From a virus, in the IMG/VR virus record IMGVR_UViG_3300046718_000123, positions 1 to 25,423 of that record: DNA of 25,423 nucleotides, one strand, 5' to 3'. Below the pieces are notes generated by a model. It saw only the letters and a program-made list of their open reading frames with translations, searched no databases and was not told the origin of the DNA. This document shows positions 10,535-18,472 of the stretch, in pieces. The translations under genes and the position numbers were made by a program. Each line of letters starts with the position of its first letter. Position 1 is the stretch's first letter.

Positions 10535-11950
10535 ATGGCAAACCTGTACGTCAAAGCGGGCAGCAGCAATACTTCGCCATACGATACATGGGCGAAGGCT
10601 GCCACGTCTTTGGCTACAGCCATCACGCTTGCTGCAGCGAATGACACGATTTATGTACATTCGGCGTTTAATGAAACGGGGCTCGGTGCGACGACGTATG
10701 CGCCAGCTGCCGGCGTGCAGCTTTACTCCACGAGCGATACTACCAACCAACCGCCGACAACCTACGCCGCTGGCGCAACCGTCGCCACAACGACAACCGG
10801 CGGCTTCACCATTAATGGCGGCGGTTGGTTCGGCTTCTCGTTCAAAAACGGGAGCGGATCGAGTACCGCCGTCATGGCAATTGGCGCTGGCGACAATACC
10901 GCCACGTCGCTAGAAAGTTGCTCGCTGTTCCTGATTTCAACCGGCGCCGGATGCCTATTCAATATCGGCGGATCAAGCGCAAGCACGGGCAACAGTGCGA
11001 TTCGGACGCGCAGTTGCAATTTTTCTTTTGCTGCAACCGGGCAGAGCATCACTTGCCGCGGATTGTGGTTTGACGAGGACAGCAGTATAGATGCCGGGGC
11101 AACGCATCCTGTCGCGCTCATAAAATCGGTATCGCTGTCGGCGTCGATGTTCTTTTACGGCACTGACTTTTCCGCTAACGCGAACACCTATTTCCCCGAT
11201 GGCGCATCGTGGTACATCGCAACGCTTGTCAATTGCAGACTCAACACTACGGCGACGATACAAGCGACATTGTCGAATGATGCGGCGGGAGAAGTCTACG
11301 GGTACGATTGCACGAGCAATAGCGCCAGCAATCTTGGCTTTCCTTTTTTCCATTACAACTATCGTGGCAATACGGTGGCACAAAATACCGCATACATCAC
11401 GGCAGATGGTGCGAGTTACGATGCAACCGGCGACAGATATTCGCTCACTTGCACGAGCGTAAATGGCACCTACGACAAACCCTATTTCACGCCGTGGATG
11501 GCGGTCTATAACGCGGCTTTGACCGCCGTCACCCCGTGGCTTGAAATCGCACGGGATGGCAGCGCGACCGCATACAATGATGACCAAGTATGGTCAGAGT
11601 GGGTCGTCAAAACGACCGCGAGTTCTTGTATCGGCACGCTCTACACTGACCGCAAAGCACTACTCCAAACCGCGCAGGCGCAAGCCGCCGGCGTCGGGAC
11701 ATCGGCATGGACCGGTCTTAGCGGGACCGCCAATTCCATGAAATGCGACAGCGGTGCGGCAGTGACGCCGGCCGTCGCCGGCAACGTGCTATCGCGACTC
11801 GCGCTCACTGGAACCGCTGCCGTATATCTTGATCCGTACATGCGCGGGTTGTCGGCGGCGCCGTCTCTGATGCGGGTCAACGGCGCCGGCTTTATGAATG
11901 GCTTCGCTGCGGGAACAAGCGGGCTTACCGCGATTGGGCACGCATCGTGA
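10535..11950 (+). CDS. Beta-rich surface protein, possible beta-helix tailspike
   Basis: The 471-residue protein begins MANLYVKAGSSNTSPYDTWAKAATSLATAITLAAANDTIYVHSAF. This opening is common in right-handed parallel beta-helix proteins, where a repeat set of events or durations starts with DTIYV. The middle is Gly/Ser/Thr/Asn-rich with regularly spaced hydrophobic strands. A C-terminal beta-domain (from about residue 320) follows. Parallel beta-helix proteins of this sort serve as phage tailspikes or fibres and some cleave polysaccharide; no catalytic residues can be assigned here. It lies in the surface-protein cassette between portal and head genes. The stop overlaps a GTG start (GTGA). Confidence 0.6.
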   Translation: MANLYVKAGSSNTSPYDTWAKAATSLATAITLAAANDTIYVHSAFNETGLGATTYAPAAGVQLYSTSDTTNQPPTTYAAGATVATTTTGGFTINGGGWFGFSFKNGSGSSTAVMAIGAGDNTATSLESCSLFLISTGAGCLFNIGGSSASTGNSAIRTRSCNFSFAATGQSITCRGLWFDEDSSIDAGATHPVALIKSVSLSASMFFYGTDFSANANTYFPDGASWYIATLVNCRLNTTATIQATLSNDAAGEVYGYDCTSNSASNLGFPFFHYNYRGNTVAQNTAYITADGASYDATGDRYSLTCTSVNGTYDKPYFTPWMAVYNAALTAVTPWLEIARDGSATAYNDDQVWSEWVVKTTASSCIGTLYTDRKALLQTAQAQAAGVGTSAWTGLSGTANSMKCDSGAAVTPAVAGNVLSRLALTGTAAVYLDPYMRGLSAAPSLMRVNGAGFMNGFAAGTSGLTAIGHAS

Positions 11951-12567
11951 CGATAAGCCGCACCGCGTTCCAGGCGAGCGCATTCCAGCTAAACGGATTC
12001 CAGATCGCGACCGCGGTCGGAACGGGCGATCTGCCGCCGTGGATTCTGCGCTATCTGCATACCCGTGCAGTCGCCAAGCCGAAGCGCAAGCCGGAACCGT
12101 TGCCGGCGGAAATCGAGGCATTGCTGGCCGAGATGCGGCGCCCGATTGTGCCGCAGGCACCGCAAGTCAACCTGATTTCGTTGGCAGCGGCGGCCGAGCG
12201 CGCAAGAGCGGAAGCCACGCGCCTCGCCGCCGTAGCCGCGGAACGGGATGCGGTGCAGCGCGAAAGCAAGCGCATCGCCGATATCGAACAGGCTGCACTC
12301 GCCGCTATCGAGGCCGAGCGCGCGCGCGTGCAGTATGTGCGGATTGGCGCGGAACTCGATGCGGCGCTGGAATTGCAGCGGTTGGAGGATGAGCGGGTCG
12401 CGGCACTGGTAGCGGCCCGGCTCGAGGCGGCGCGGCTTTCGCAGATAGAACTCGCGGCAATGCTCACGTCGGCCATGACGCGGCAGCGCGCGCAACAGCG
12501 AGAAATCGACCGCTTTATCGCGCTTGTCGACGATGTGCTAGACGACGATTGGCTCGACGCCGCATGA
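11947..12567 (+). CDS. Coiled-coil structural protein (206 aa)
   Basis: GTG at 11947 overlaps the previous stop. The N-terminus has a repeated FQ phrase (TAFQASAFQLNGFQIA), seen at the start of other phage structural proteins, followed by a Pro-rich segment and a long Ala/Arg/Glu-rich helix (about residues 75-190) with continuous heptad-like spacing and no prolines. It is probably a rod-like coiled coil. Lying directly before the morphogenesis protein, it could be a scaffold-like or fibre-linking component; this is inference. The C-terminus is acidic (DDVLDDDWLDAA) and its stop overlaps the next ATG (ATGA at 12564). Confidence 0.6.
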   Translation: MTISRTAFQASAFQLNGFQIATAVGTGDLPPWILRYLHTRAVAKPKRKPEPLPAEIEALLAEMRRPIVPQAPQVNLISLAAAAERARAEATRLAAVAAERDAVQRESKRIADIEQAALAAIEAERARVQYVRIGAELDAALELQRLEDERVAALVAARLEAARLSQIELAAMLTSAMTRQRAQQREIDRFIALVDDVLDDDWLDAA

Positions 12568-13439
12568 TCCTCCTACAAAAACGCGAAACCTTGCTCCCGC
12601 TGCGCGCGAAACGGCCGGCGATCGCGAAACTGCGCGCGCGCATGACGCGCACCGTCGCCGCCTTCCTTGAATCGCAGCCGAAGGAAATGGCGCGGCAAGT
12701 GGGCTTGTTGCGGATGCGGCATCTTCGCAAAGCCGAATTGACGGATGAGGAATTGAACGCCATCGAAACCATCCTCGCGTCCGTCGACTTTGCCGGTTGG
12801 ACGGTTCTTGCCGGCGACGTCGAGCCCATCATGGACGAGATCGCCAAGGAGCAAGCCTATGCTGCATTGGCTCAGGTCGGAATTGACGTCGAGGCGCGTC
12901 CGGAAGTTCGTGCAATCGTTGACGCGCGCGCCATCGCCTACGCCCGCGACCGTTCTGCGGCGCTGGTGGGCATGCGTCGCAACGAGCTCGGCGGCTTTGT
13001 TCCGAATCCAAATGCGGAATGGCAAATCGCCGACAGCACGCGCGACTTCATGCGCGCCGACGTCGAAACGGCCATCGCCGAAGGTTGGTCGAACGACCGT
13101 CTCGCGACGGCGTTTGCTGAAAGCTATGGGTTCTCAAAGGATCGCGCGATGACCATTGCGCGCACCGAAACGAACTTCGCCGCGAGCCAGGGCGCGCTAG
13201 AGGGTTACAAAGCTTCCGGCGTGGTCGAAGGAAAACTGTGGCTCACCGCCGAGGATGATTTGGTCAGTGAGGAATGCGAAGCGAACGCCGACGCTGGCGT
13301 AATCGGCTTGGACGAAGATTTCCCGAGCGGCGATGATGCGCCGCCCGTGCATCCGAATTGCCGCTGTGCGATTGCACCAGTGGTCGACTTTGACATGCCA
13401 GCCGCGGCAGTAGCGGCAGAAAACGAGGGAACACAATGA
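12564..13439 (+). CDS. Head morphogenesis protein (Mu F / SPP1 gp7-like)
   Basis: The 291-residue protein starts at ATG 12564, overlapping the previous stop. The C-terminal half has the signature of the phage Mu protein F / SPP1 gp7 family: AMTIARTETNFAASQGALEGYKASGVVEGKLWLTAEDD-like sequence (about residues 193-232) and HPNCRCAIAP near 268-277, with conserved Cys residues. The family is a minor head component needed for proper head assembly or DNA ejection, usually encoded next to the portal. Here it is separated from the portal by a 5.7-kb block of surface genes. The N-terminal half is mostly helical. Its stop overlaps the next ATG. Confidence 0.85.
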   Translation: MILLQKRETLLPLRAKRPAIAKLRARMTRTVAAFLESQPKEMARQVGLLRMRHLRKAELTDEELNAIETILASVDFAGWTVLAGDVEPIMDEIAKEQAYAALAQVGIDVEARPEVRAIVDARAIAYARDRSAALVGMRRNELGGFVPNPNAEWQIADSTRDFMRADVETAIAEGWSNDRLATAFAESYGFSKDRAMTIARTETNFAASQGALEGYKASGVVEGKLWLTAEDDLVSEECEANADAGVIGLDEDFPSGDDAPPVHPNCRCAIAPVVDFDMPAAAVAAENEGTQ

Positions 13440-14836
13440 ACATTTTTGCGCGATTGATGAAGGTGGACGAAGCGCGCCGCACGGTCATCGGCCGCGCAAT
13501 CGAGGAAGTCGTCGACAAGTCGGACGAAATTTTCGACTATGCGACATCAAAACCCTATTTCGAAGCGTGGAGCAAGTCGTTCTCCGACGCGACGGACGGG
13601 AAGTCGCTCGGAAATCTGCGCGCCATGCACGGCAAGGTCGCGGCCGGCAAGCTGACCGGGATCAATTTCGAGGACGCGCACAAGGCCATCGACATCGAGG
13701 CGAAGGTCGTCGACGATGCGGAATGGGCAAAGGTGCTGGAAGGCGTCTATACGGGGTTCAGCATCGGCGGAAAATACGTCGGCGACCGCAAAACCGAAAA
13801 GGTCGCGGACAAGGATGTCAAGCGATACACGGCAGACCCGGCGGAAATCTCGCTCGTCGATAACCCGTGCGTGCCGACCTCGACGTTTTTCCAAGTCATC
13901 AAGCTCGACGGCTCGGCGGAAACGAAAGCGTTTCGGCCGCCCGCGCTCGACGTCACCGGGACGGATGAGGATGTCGCCGCCTTCGCTGACCTGTTGCGCG
14001 TTTCCGGCAAGAGCGTAGCGGATGCCGTTGCGCTTCTAAAGCGCGACTTCTCGCAAGAGGAACGCGACAAGGCAGCCGACAGCGGCGCGGCCATGCCGGA
14101 TGGTTCGTTTCCGATCAAATCAGTAGCTGATTTGCATAACGCGATCAGACTCGCCGGCAACGCCAAAGACCCGGCCGCAGCGCGCGCGCACATCAAGAGT
14201 CGTGCGAAGGCGCTCGGGGCCGAAGATCAAATCCCCGACACTTGGAAAATTGTCGATTCGTCGCTCGTCGATGCAATCGAATCCGCAGCGCATTGCGCGG
14301 ACCTCAAAAAGCGCGCGACGGATGCGGCGACAATCGTCGATCTGTTAAAGGTCAGCGAAGGCGTGCTGAGTGACGAGGAACGCGCGGCAGCGAAAACGAC
14401 GGATGATTTGCGCGCCGCAATCGTCGGCAAAGCGCGCATGACGCAGGCGCACATGGACAAAATCCAGGCGATTCACGATCACGCCGTAGGCATGGGCGCG
14501 GATTGCGACAACGACAGCGACAAATCGCACAAATCGGAACTGACGAAGGTTGACGGCGGCGACGTTGCCAAGCAATTGGCCGACGCGCTGGAAAGAATCA
14601 AAAAGCTGGAATCGCAGCCGATGCTGTCAACCGTCACGCTTCGCATGCTGAAAAGCGTCACGAAGGAACAGGATCAGGAAAAGAATACGCCGAAAGTTGT
14701 CAATCCCGACACCGTCGAACTGTTGCCCACCGATCCGCTCATCAAGAACGCTGATGGCACCGTCGACTACTACAGCAGCCGCGTAATGAAAGCACGTCGG
14801 CTGGAAGCACAGGCGCGCGCGAGCGCATCCCAATAA
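13436..14836 (+). CDS. Prohead protease (XkdF-like) with C-terminal extension
   Basis: The 466-residue protein has an N-terminal protease domain like the XkdF/S78-type family: LRAMHGK with His65, GVYTGFSIGGKY with Ser109 as probable nucleophile, and EISLVDNPCVPTSTF near 137-151, where the third catalytic residue is expected. The protease matures the capsid and is usually removed during assembly. The C-terminal part contains FPIKSVADLHNAIRLAG and ARAHIKSRAKALGAEDQIP (about 225-266, a DUF6582-like segment), and a second segment with charged helices to the end. No separate scaffold gene precedes the capsid gene, so this extension may act as scaffold. ATG overlaps the previous stop. Confidence 0.75.
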   Translation: MNIFARLMKVDEARRTVIGRAIEEVVDKSDEIFDYATSKPYFEAWSKSFSDATDGKSLGNLRAMHGKVAAGKLTGINFEDAHKAIDIEAKVVDDAEWAKVLEGVYTGFSIGGKYVGDRKTEKVADKDVKRYTADPAEISLVDNPCVPTSTFFQVIKLDGSAETKAFRPPALDVTGTDEDVAAFADLLRVSGKSVADAVALLKRDFSQEERDKAADSGAAMPDGSFPIKSVADLHNAIRLAGNAKDPAAARAHIKSRAKALGAEDQIPDTWKIVDSSLVDAIESAAHCADLKKRATDAATIVDLLKVSEGVLSDEERAAAKTTDDLRAAIVGKARMTQAHMDKIQAIHDHAVGMGADCDNDSDKSHKSELTKVDGGDVAKQLADALERIKKLESQPMLSTVTLRMLKSVTKEQDQEKNTPKVVNPDTVELLPTDPLIKNADGTVDYYSSRVMKARRLEAQARASASQ

Positions 14837-14876
14837 TCCCCAACCTAACACGCAATACCGGACAGGAATTCGAATC

Positions 14877-16457
14877 ATGGAAAAGACGATGATTAGCCAT
14901 AACGTGTCCCAAATGTTCAAGGGCGCGGGCATCAATTGGAAAGAGGGCGTCGACCCGAATGAGGCCATCGCGCTCATTCGCGATTCCGTTTCGACGCCGC
15001 TGGCGCCGGAAGTGCTGAAGGCATTCGTGCAACCGGGCTCGGCGACGTCGGGCCTCGCGCAATACGACCTGGAGCAAGGCGCGCGCTTGCTCTACCCGAT
15101 CACGACGATTTTCCGCAACATGATTCCGCGTCTGACCGGCGGTGTGGGTATCCAGGCGAATTGGCGTGCGCTGACGGCGGTCAACCCCGGCAACCTGAAC
15201 ATCGGATTGTCGGAAGGCCATCGCGGCGGGTTCATGGGTCAGACGGTCGTCGACAAGTTCGCGTCGTTCAAAACGAGCGGCATGGACAACTACGTCACCG
15301 AGCAAGCCTACCTCGCGGCGGTCACGTTCCAGGACCTGATGGCGCTCGCTGCGACGACCACGCTGCAAGGCACGATGGAGCAGGAGGAAAAGCTGGACAT
15401 CGGCGGCAATTCGTCGATCCTGTTGGGCACGGCGGCAACCCCGACGGGCTCGGCTGCGACGACGGGCGGCAAGCTGTCGGACGGCACGACCTACAGCATC
15501 ATCGTTGTCCCGCTGACCTACCTCGGCATGGTGAACAGCGTTGCGCCGACGGTATCGGGCGCGGGTGCGCTGTCCGGCGGCGCGGTTGCGCTGCCGTACG
15601 TCCGCACCAATGCCGACGGCTCGACGGACAACGTGCAAGGCTTCAGCGGCATTCAGTCCGCGGCGAGCTCGGCGGTCACGCTGTCGGCCGGTACGGCGGT
15701 GCAGGGCATCAATGCCGCGGTGACGGCGATCAATGGCGCCATCGGCTACGCATGGTATTTGGGCGCGACCGCGGGAACGGAGCGGCTCGTCAAGATCACC
15801 GGCTACCCGACGGCGTTCCTGTCCAACACCAACAGCACGGGACAGCAAGCGTCCGCGCTGCCGGCGACGGATACGTCGACCTTCTCGCTCAACTACGACG
15901 GCATCCTCACGCAAATCCTGACGGCCGGCTCTGGCGCGTACGTCAAGGATTTGGGCGGCGCCGCGCTGACGACGGCGGGGTCGGGTTCGGGCGGCATCGC
16001 CGAAATCGACACGCTGATCGCTGACCGGATCGCGAATTACCGGCTCGTCCCGACGGACATTTTCTGTAGCCCGACGGATCAATCGGCAATCTCCGCAACG
16101 ATCATGACCGGAAACACCAACCTTGCGCCGTTCATCATGTCGGGCGCGAGCGAGGACGGTCTGGCGGCTGCGGTGCAATTCAAGGTCTACAACAATAAGG
16201 TCGGATACGGCAACGCGCAGCTTGAAGTCCACGCGCACCCGTTCATCCCGGCCGGCACGATGATTTTCTACAGTCGGACGAACCCCTATCCGCTGTCGAA
16301 CGTGCCGAATCTGATTCGCAAGCTTTGCCGTCGCGATTACTGGCAAGTGGATTGGCCGGTCGTGACGTTGCAGCGGACGCTTGGCGTGTACTTCGACGCC
16401 GTGCTGCAAATGTATTTCCCGCCCGCGTTTGGCGTCATCACGGGCATCAAGTCGTAA
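14877..16457 (+). CDS. Major capsid protein with inserted domain
   Basis: The 526-residue protein directly follows the protease gene, as expected for the main head subunit, and has an AGGAA ribosome binding site 8 bases upstream. Capsid-like features include an N-terminal helical arm, RNMIPRLTGGVGIQANWRALT (about 80-100), and a C-terminal region with LVPTDIFCSPTDQSAISATI, EVHAHPFIPAGTMIFYS and LGVYFDAVLQMYFPPAFGVITGI, matching HK97-fold subunits. Residues about 188-332 look like an inserted Ig/FN3-like domain (TGGKLSDGTTYSIIVV ... YAWYLGATAGTERLVKI). Without the insert its size would be usual for the family. The insert would probably project from the capsid surface. Confidence 0.85.
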   Translation: MEKTMISHNVSQMFKGAGINWKEGVDPNEAIALIRDSVSTPLAPEVLKAFVQPGSATSGLAQYDLEQGARLLYPITTIFRNMIPRLTGGVGIQANWRALTAVNPGNLNIGLSEGHRGGFMGQTVVDKFASFKTSGMDNYVTEQAYLAAVTFQDLMALAATTTLQGTMEQEEKLDIGGNSSILLGTAATPTGSAATTGGKLSDGTTYSIIVVPLTYLGMVNSVAPTVSGAGALSGGAVALPYVRTNADGSTDNVQGFSGIQSAASSAVTLSAGTAVQGINAAVTAINGAIGYAWYLGATAGTERLVKITGYPTAFLSNTNSTGQQASALPATDTSTFSLNYDGILTQILTAGSGAYVKDLGGAALTTAGSGSGGIAEIDTLIADRIANYRLVPTDIFCSPTDQSAISATIMTGNTNLAPFIMSGASEDGLAAAVQFKVYNNKVGYGNAQLEVHAHPFIPAGTMIFYSRTNPYPLSNVPNLIRKLCRRDYWQVDWPVVTLQRTLGVYFDAVLQMYFPPAFGVITGIKS

Positions 16458-16481
16458 AGCGGGGGTCCAACCTCGTGAGAT

Positions 16482-16522
16482 TCCCGGCGGCGATCCCCCA
16501 ACTCCCCTTGGCGTCGCCGGGA
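16482..16522 (+). other. Stem-loop between capsid and connector genes
   Basis: An 11-bp stem (16482-16492 with 16512-16522, one G-U pair) encloses a loop that itself contains a small CCAA/TTGG helix. Only a short GTTTC follows, so it lacks a proper T-run and is at best a weak terminator. It could instead protect or pause the capsid mRNA, lowering expression of downstream genes relative to the capsid. Confidence 0.5.
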
Positions 16523-16556
16523 GTTTCGAATCACATAATTTTATGAGAAAAGCAAA

Positions 16557-17576
16557 GTGCAACCGGGCGACCTGACAACTCTCGCGAACGTCAAGCAATG
16601 GCTCAACTTGGGCGCGTCGGCTATCGCCGGCATTACCAATGCGAACCCGGCCGTCGTCACGCTCGCGCAGGGGACGGGGCTGATTACGGGTTTGCCGGTG
16701 CAATTTTCGGATATCGTCGGCATGACGGAACTCAACGGGCAGACGTTGCCGGTGACGGTGCTGACCGCGTCGCCGCTGTTCACGTTCTCGGTTCCGGTCG
16801 ACTCGACGTTGTTCGGCGCGTATGTGTCGGGCGGCTTCGCGAGCGTCACCGATCCGTTGTTAGAGCGGCTCATCACGGCGGTATCGGTCTACATTCAATC
16901 GTGGCTCAATCGCACGATTCGCAACCTCGATTATCTGGAAACACGCGACGGGCTCGGGCGGCCGACGATGATGTTTCGCAATTACCCGGTGACGTCGGTT
17001 GCATCGGTTGCGGTTAACGGCATCCCGATTATCGCGCGCGTCCCGTTTGCGCCGACGGTCACGGCGGGCAACTGGTACGGCTACGTTTTCGACGACGTGC
17101 ATGTGATGCTGTCGGGTTACACGTTCTGCCGCGGCTTTCAGAATGTGGCGCTCGGATACGCCGCCGGTTTTCTCGTTTCGAATGAGGCACAGACCGTGCC
17201 GCTTGTGGCGCCGTACACGCTCACCACGCTCGCGCATTGGTCGGCCGGCGACAGGGGCGTGACGTATGCCGATGGGACGCCGCTTGTCGCGGTCGCATCA
17301 TCGCCCAACCAGGGGCAATACTCGGTCGACGGCAGCGTGTACACATTCAACGCGCTCGACGCGGGGTCGGCGGTGCTGCTTTCATACGGCTACGTTCCGG
17401 CGGATGTCGAGCAAGCCGCCGTCGACATGATTGGCGATTGGTTCAAATACAAAGACAGGATCGGCAAACTGTCCGAAGCGATAGAGGGGCAATCCATTAC
17501 CTTCACGAATCAAGGCATCACCGCGCGCGCGCAGGGGGTGCTTAATCAGTATCGCAACGTCGCGCCGATCTACTGA
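16557..17576 (+). CDS. Head-tail connector (gp6-like) with two inserted beta-domains
   Basis: The 339-residue protein starts at GTG 16557; the nearby ATG at 16543 is in another frame that soon stops. Connector core segments are LTTLANVKQWL (about 6-16), VTDPLLERLITAVSVYIQSWLNRTI (97-121), PTMMFRNYPVTSVASVAVNG (136-155) and PADVEQAAVDMIGDWFKYKDRIG (281-303), matching HK97 gp6-like DNA-packaging/connector proteins, which are normally 100-200 residues. Two extra domains explain the size: residues about 22-94 (ITNANPAVVTL ... AYVSGG, E1 FCCH-like) and about 206-281 (VASSPNQGQYSVDGSVYTF, shared with the major tail protein). The protein sits under the portal in the finished head-tail joint. Confidence 0.8.
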   Translation: MQPGDLTTLANVKQWLNLGASAIAGITNANPAVVTLAQGTGLITGLPVQFSDIVGMTELNGQTLPVTVLTASPLFTFSVPVDSTLFGAYVSGGFASVTDPLLERLITAVSVYIQSWLNRTIRNLDYLETRDGLGRPTMMFRNYPVTSVASVAVNGIPIIARVPFAPTVTAGNWYGYVFDDVHVMLSGYTFCRGFQNVALGYAAGFLVSNEAQTVPLVAPYTLTTLAHWSAGDRGVTYADGTPLVAVASSPNQGQYSVDGSVYTFNALDAGSAVLLSYGYVPADVEQAAVDMIGDWFKYKDRIGKLSEAIEGQSITFTNQGITARAQGVLNQYRNVAPIY

Positions 17577-17586
17577 CGGAGGAAAT

Positions 17587-17751
17587 ATGGCAACCATTCC
17601 CCTGATTCTGATGGTGCTCGCGGTCGTCCTGCTCGGTCTGGCAGCGTTCAAGCTCGCGCCGGAACCGACGCGGCTTTCGTTTGGATGGTGCGGTCTGTTC
17701 ATTTGGGCGCTGGTCGAATTGCTCTACCGCGGCGCGCCGCTAATGCACTGA
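17587..17751 (+). CDS. Small two-helix membrane protein (54 aa)
   Basis: ATG 17587 has a strong GGAGG ribosome binding site immediately upstream. The 54-residue product has a hydrophobic helix at about residues 4-21 and a second at about 31-47 (LSFGWCGLFIWALVELL), separated by a short charged loop. This is a typical small inner-membrane hairpin; a holin-like or superinfection-related role is possible but unproven. It lies with two further membrane proteins among head-tail genes. Confidence 0.65.
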   Translation: MATIPLILMVLAVVLLGLAAFKLAPEPTRLSFGWCGLFIWALVELLYRGAPLMH

Positions 17752-17758
17752 GGAACCC

Positions 17759-17920
17759 ATGAGCCCACTCGGCGTTGTCCTAATCATCGTCCTGATCCTG
17801 CTACTCGTCGGCGCGTTTCCGACATGGCCGCACTCTACTTCGTGGGGCTACGGCCCGAGCGGAATTCTCGGGGTCGTGCTTGTCGTCGTGCTGATCTTGT
17901 TCTTAATGGGCCGACTCTAA
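17759..17920 (+). CDS. DUF3309 family membrane protein (53 aa)
   Basis: The 53-residue product closely follows the DUF3309 pattern: an N-terminal Leu/Ile/Val helix, the motif GAFPTWPHSTSWGYGPSG in the middle, and a second hydrophobic helix ending in GRL. The family is common in proteobacterial chromosomes and prophages, and its function is not established. A GAGGAA site lies directly before ATG, overlapping the upstream stop region. Presence inside the phage late operon suggests a role in membrane interaction or a picked-up host gene. Confidence 0.8.
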   Translation: MSPLGVVLIIVLILLLVGAFPTWPHSTSWGYGPSGILGVVLVVVLILFLMGRL

Positions 17921-17923
17921 AGG

Positions 17924-18472
17924 ATGACCGACCATGAAAATGGTTGGACGATTGAAACCCTCCGCGTCTATGTACTGACGAAGATAGAGGAGGCCGATAA
18001 ACGATATGAGCAGCGATTCAACGACCAGCAGCAGGCTATCGTAAAACAGGAGGTTGCAATTGAACGGAGGTTCGAAGGGGTCAATGAATTGCGCGGTGCG
18101 CTCGATGACGCCGCGAAACTGCTGATGCCGAGGGCGGAGGCCGTGGCGCATTACGATTCGCTGGTACAGAAAATAGACGATCATGGCAAGCAGGACACCG
18201 TGTCGCACTCCGGTTTTACTGCCCGCCTCGATGGCATTTCGCACAGGCTCGACTTGAAGGAAGGCGAAGCATTGGGCAGCAAGGACACAAAGGGCGACAG
18301 TCGGGCGACATGGGCGATAGCGATTGCGGTCGCGACTGTCATCGTGCAGGGTTATTCGTTCGTGGTCGGCCATGCGTCAAGTTCGACGCCAGCGTCGCCG
18401 CAAGTGATCTACGTTCCGGCGGCTCCGGGCACGCTTGTGCCGGGACCGCAAACGCAACCTCCTACGAGGTGA
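17924..18472 (+). CDS. Coiled-coil membrane-anchored protein (182 aa)
   Basis: The first half (about residues 8-110) is a charged helix with coiled-coil character (VLTKIEEADKRYEQRFNDQQQAI, ERRFEGVNELRGALDD), typical of a phage protein type often found near holin or lysis genes. A transmembrane helix follows (about 130-148, TWAIAIAVATVIVQGYSFVVG), then a Ser/Pro-rich tail likely in the periplasm. Topology would be cytoplasmic coiled coil, one membrane pass. ATG 17924 starts three bases after the DUF3309 stop. Function is not established; XhlA-like haemolysin partners have a similar layout. The stop overlaps a GTG start. Confidence 0.65.
   Translation: MTDHENGWTIETLRVYVLTKIEEADKRYEQRFNDQQQAIVKQEVAIERRFEGVNELRGALDDAAKLLMPRAEAVAHYDSLVQKIDDHGKQDTVSHSGFTARLDGISHRLDLKEGEALGSKDTKGDSRATWAIAIAVATVIVQGYSFVVGHASSSTPASPQVIYVPAAPGTLVPGPQTQPPTR

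Noticed and set aside
14742-16703. A 653-residue open frame on the minus strand across the capsid gene
   Set aside because: It is antisense to the major capsid gene, is Arg/His-rich and low in hydrophobic cores, and shows no domain; long antisense frames are expected opposite GC-rich genes.
18310-18468. Upstream extension of the gp10-like gene
   Set aside because: It overlaps the membrane-anchored coiled-coil gene, and the GTGA overlap at 18469 gives a coupled start with family-like length.
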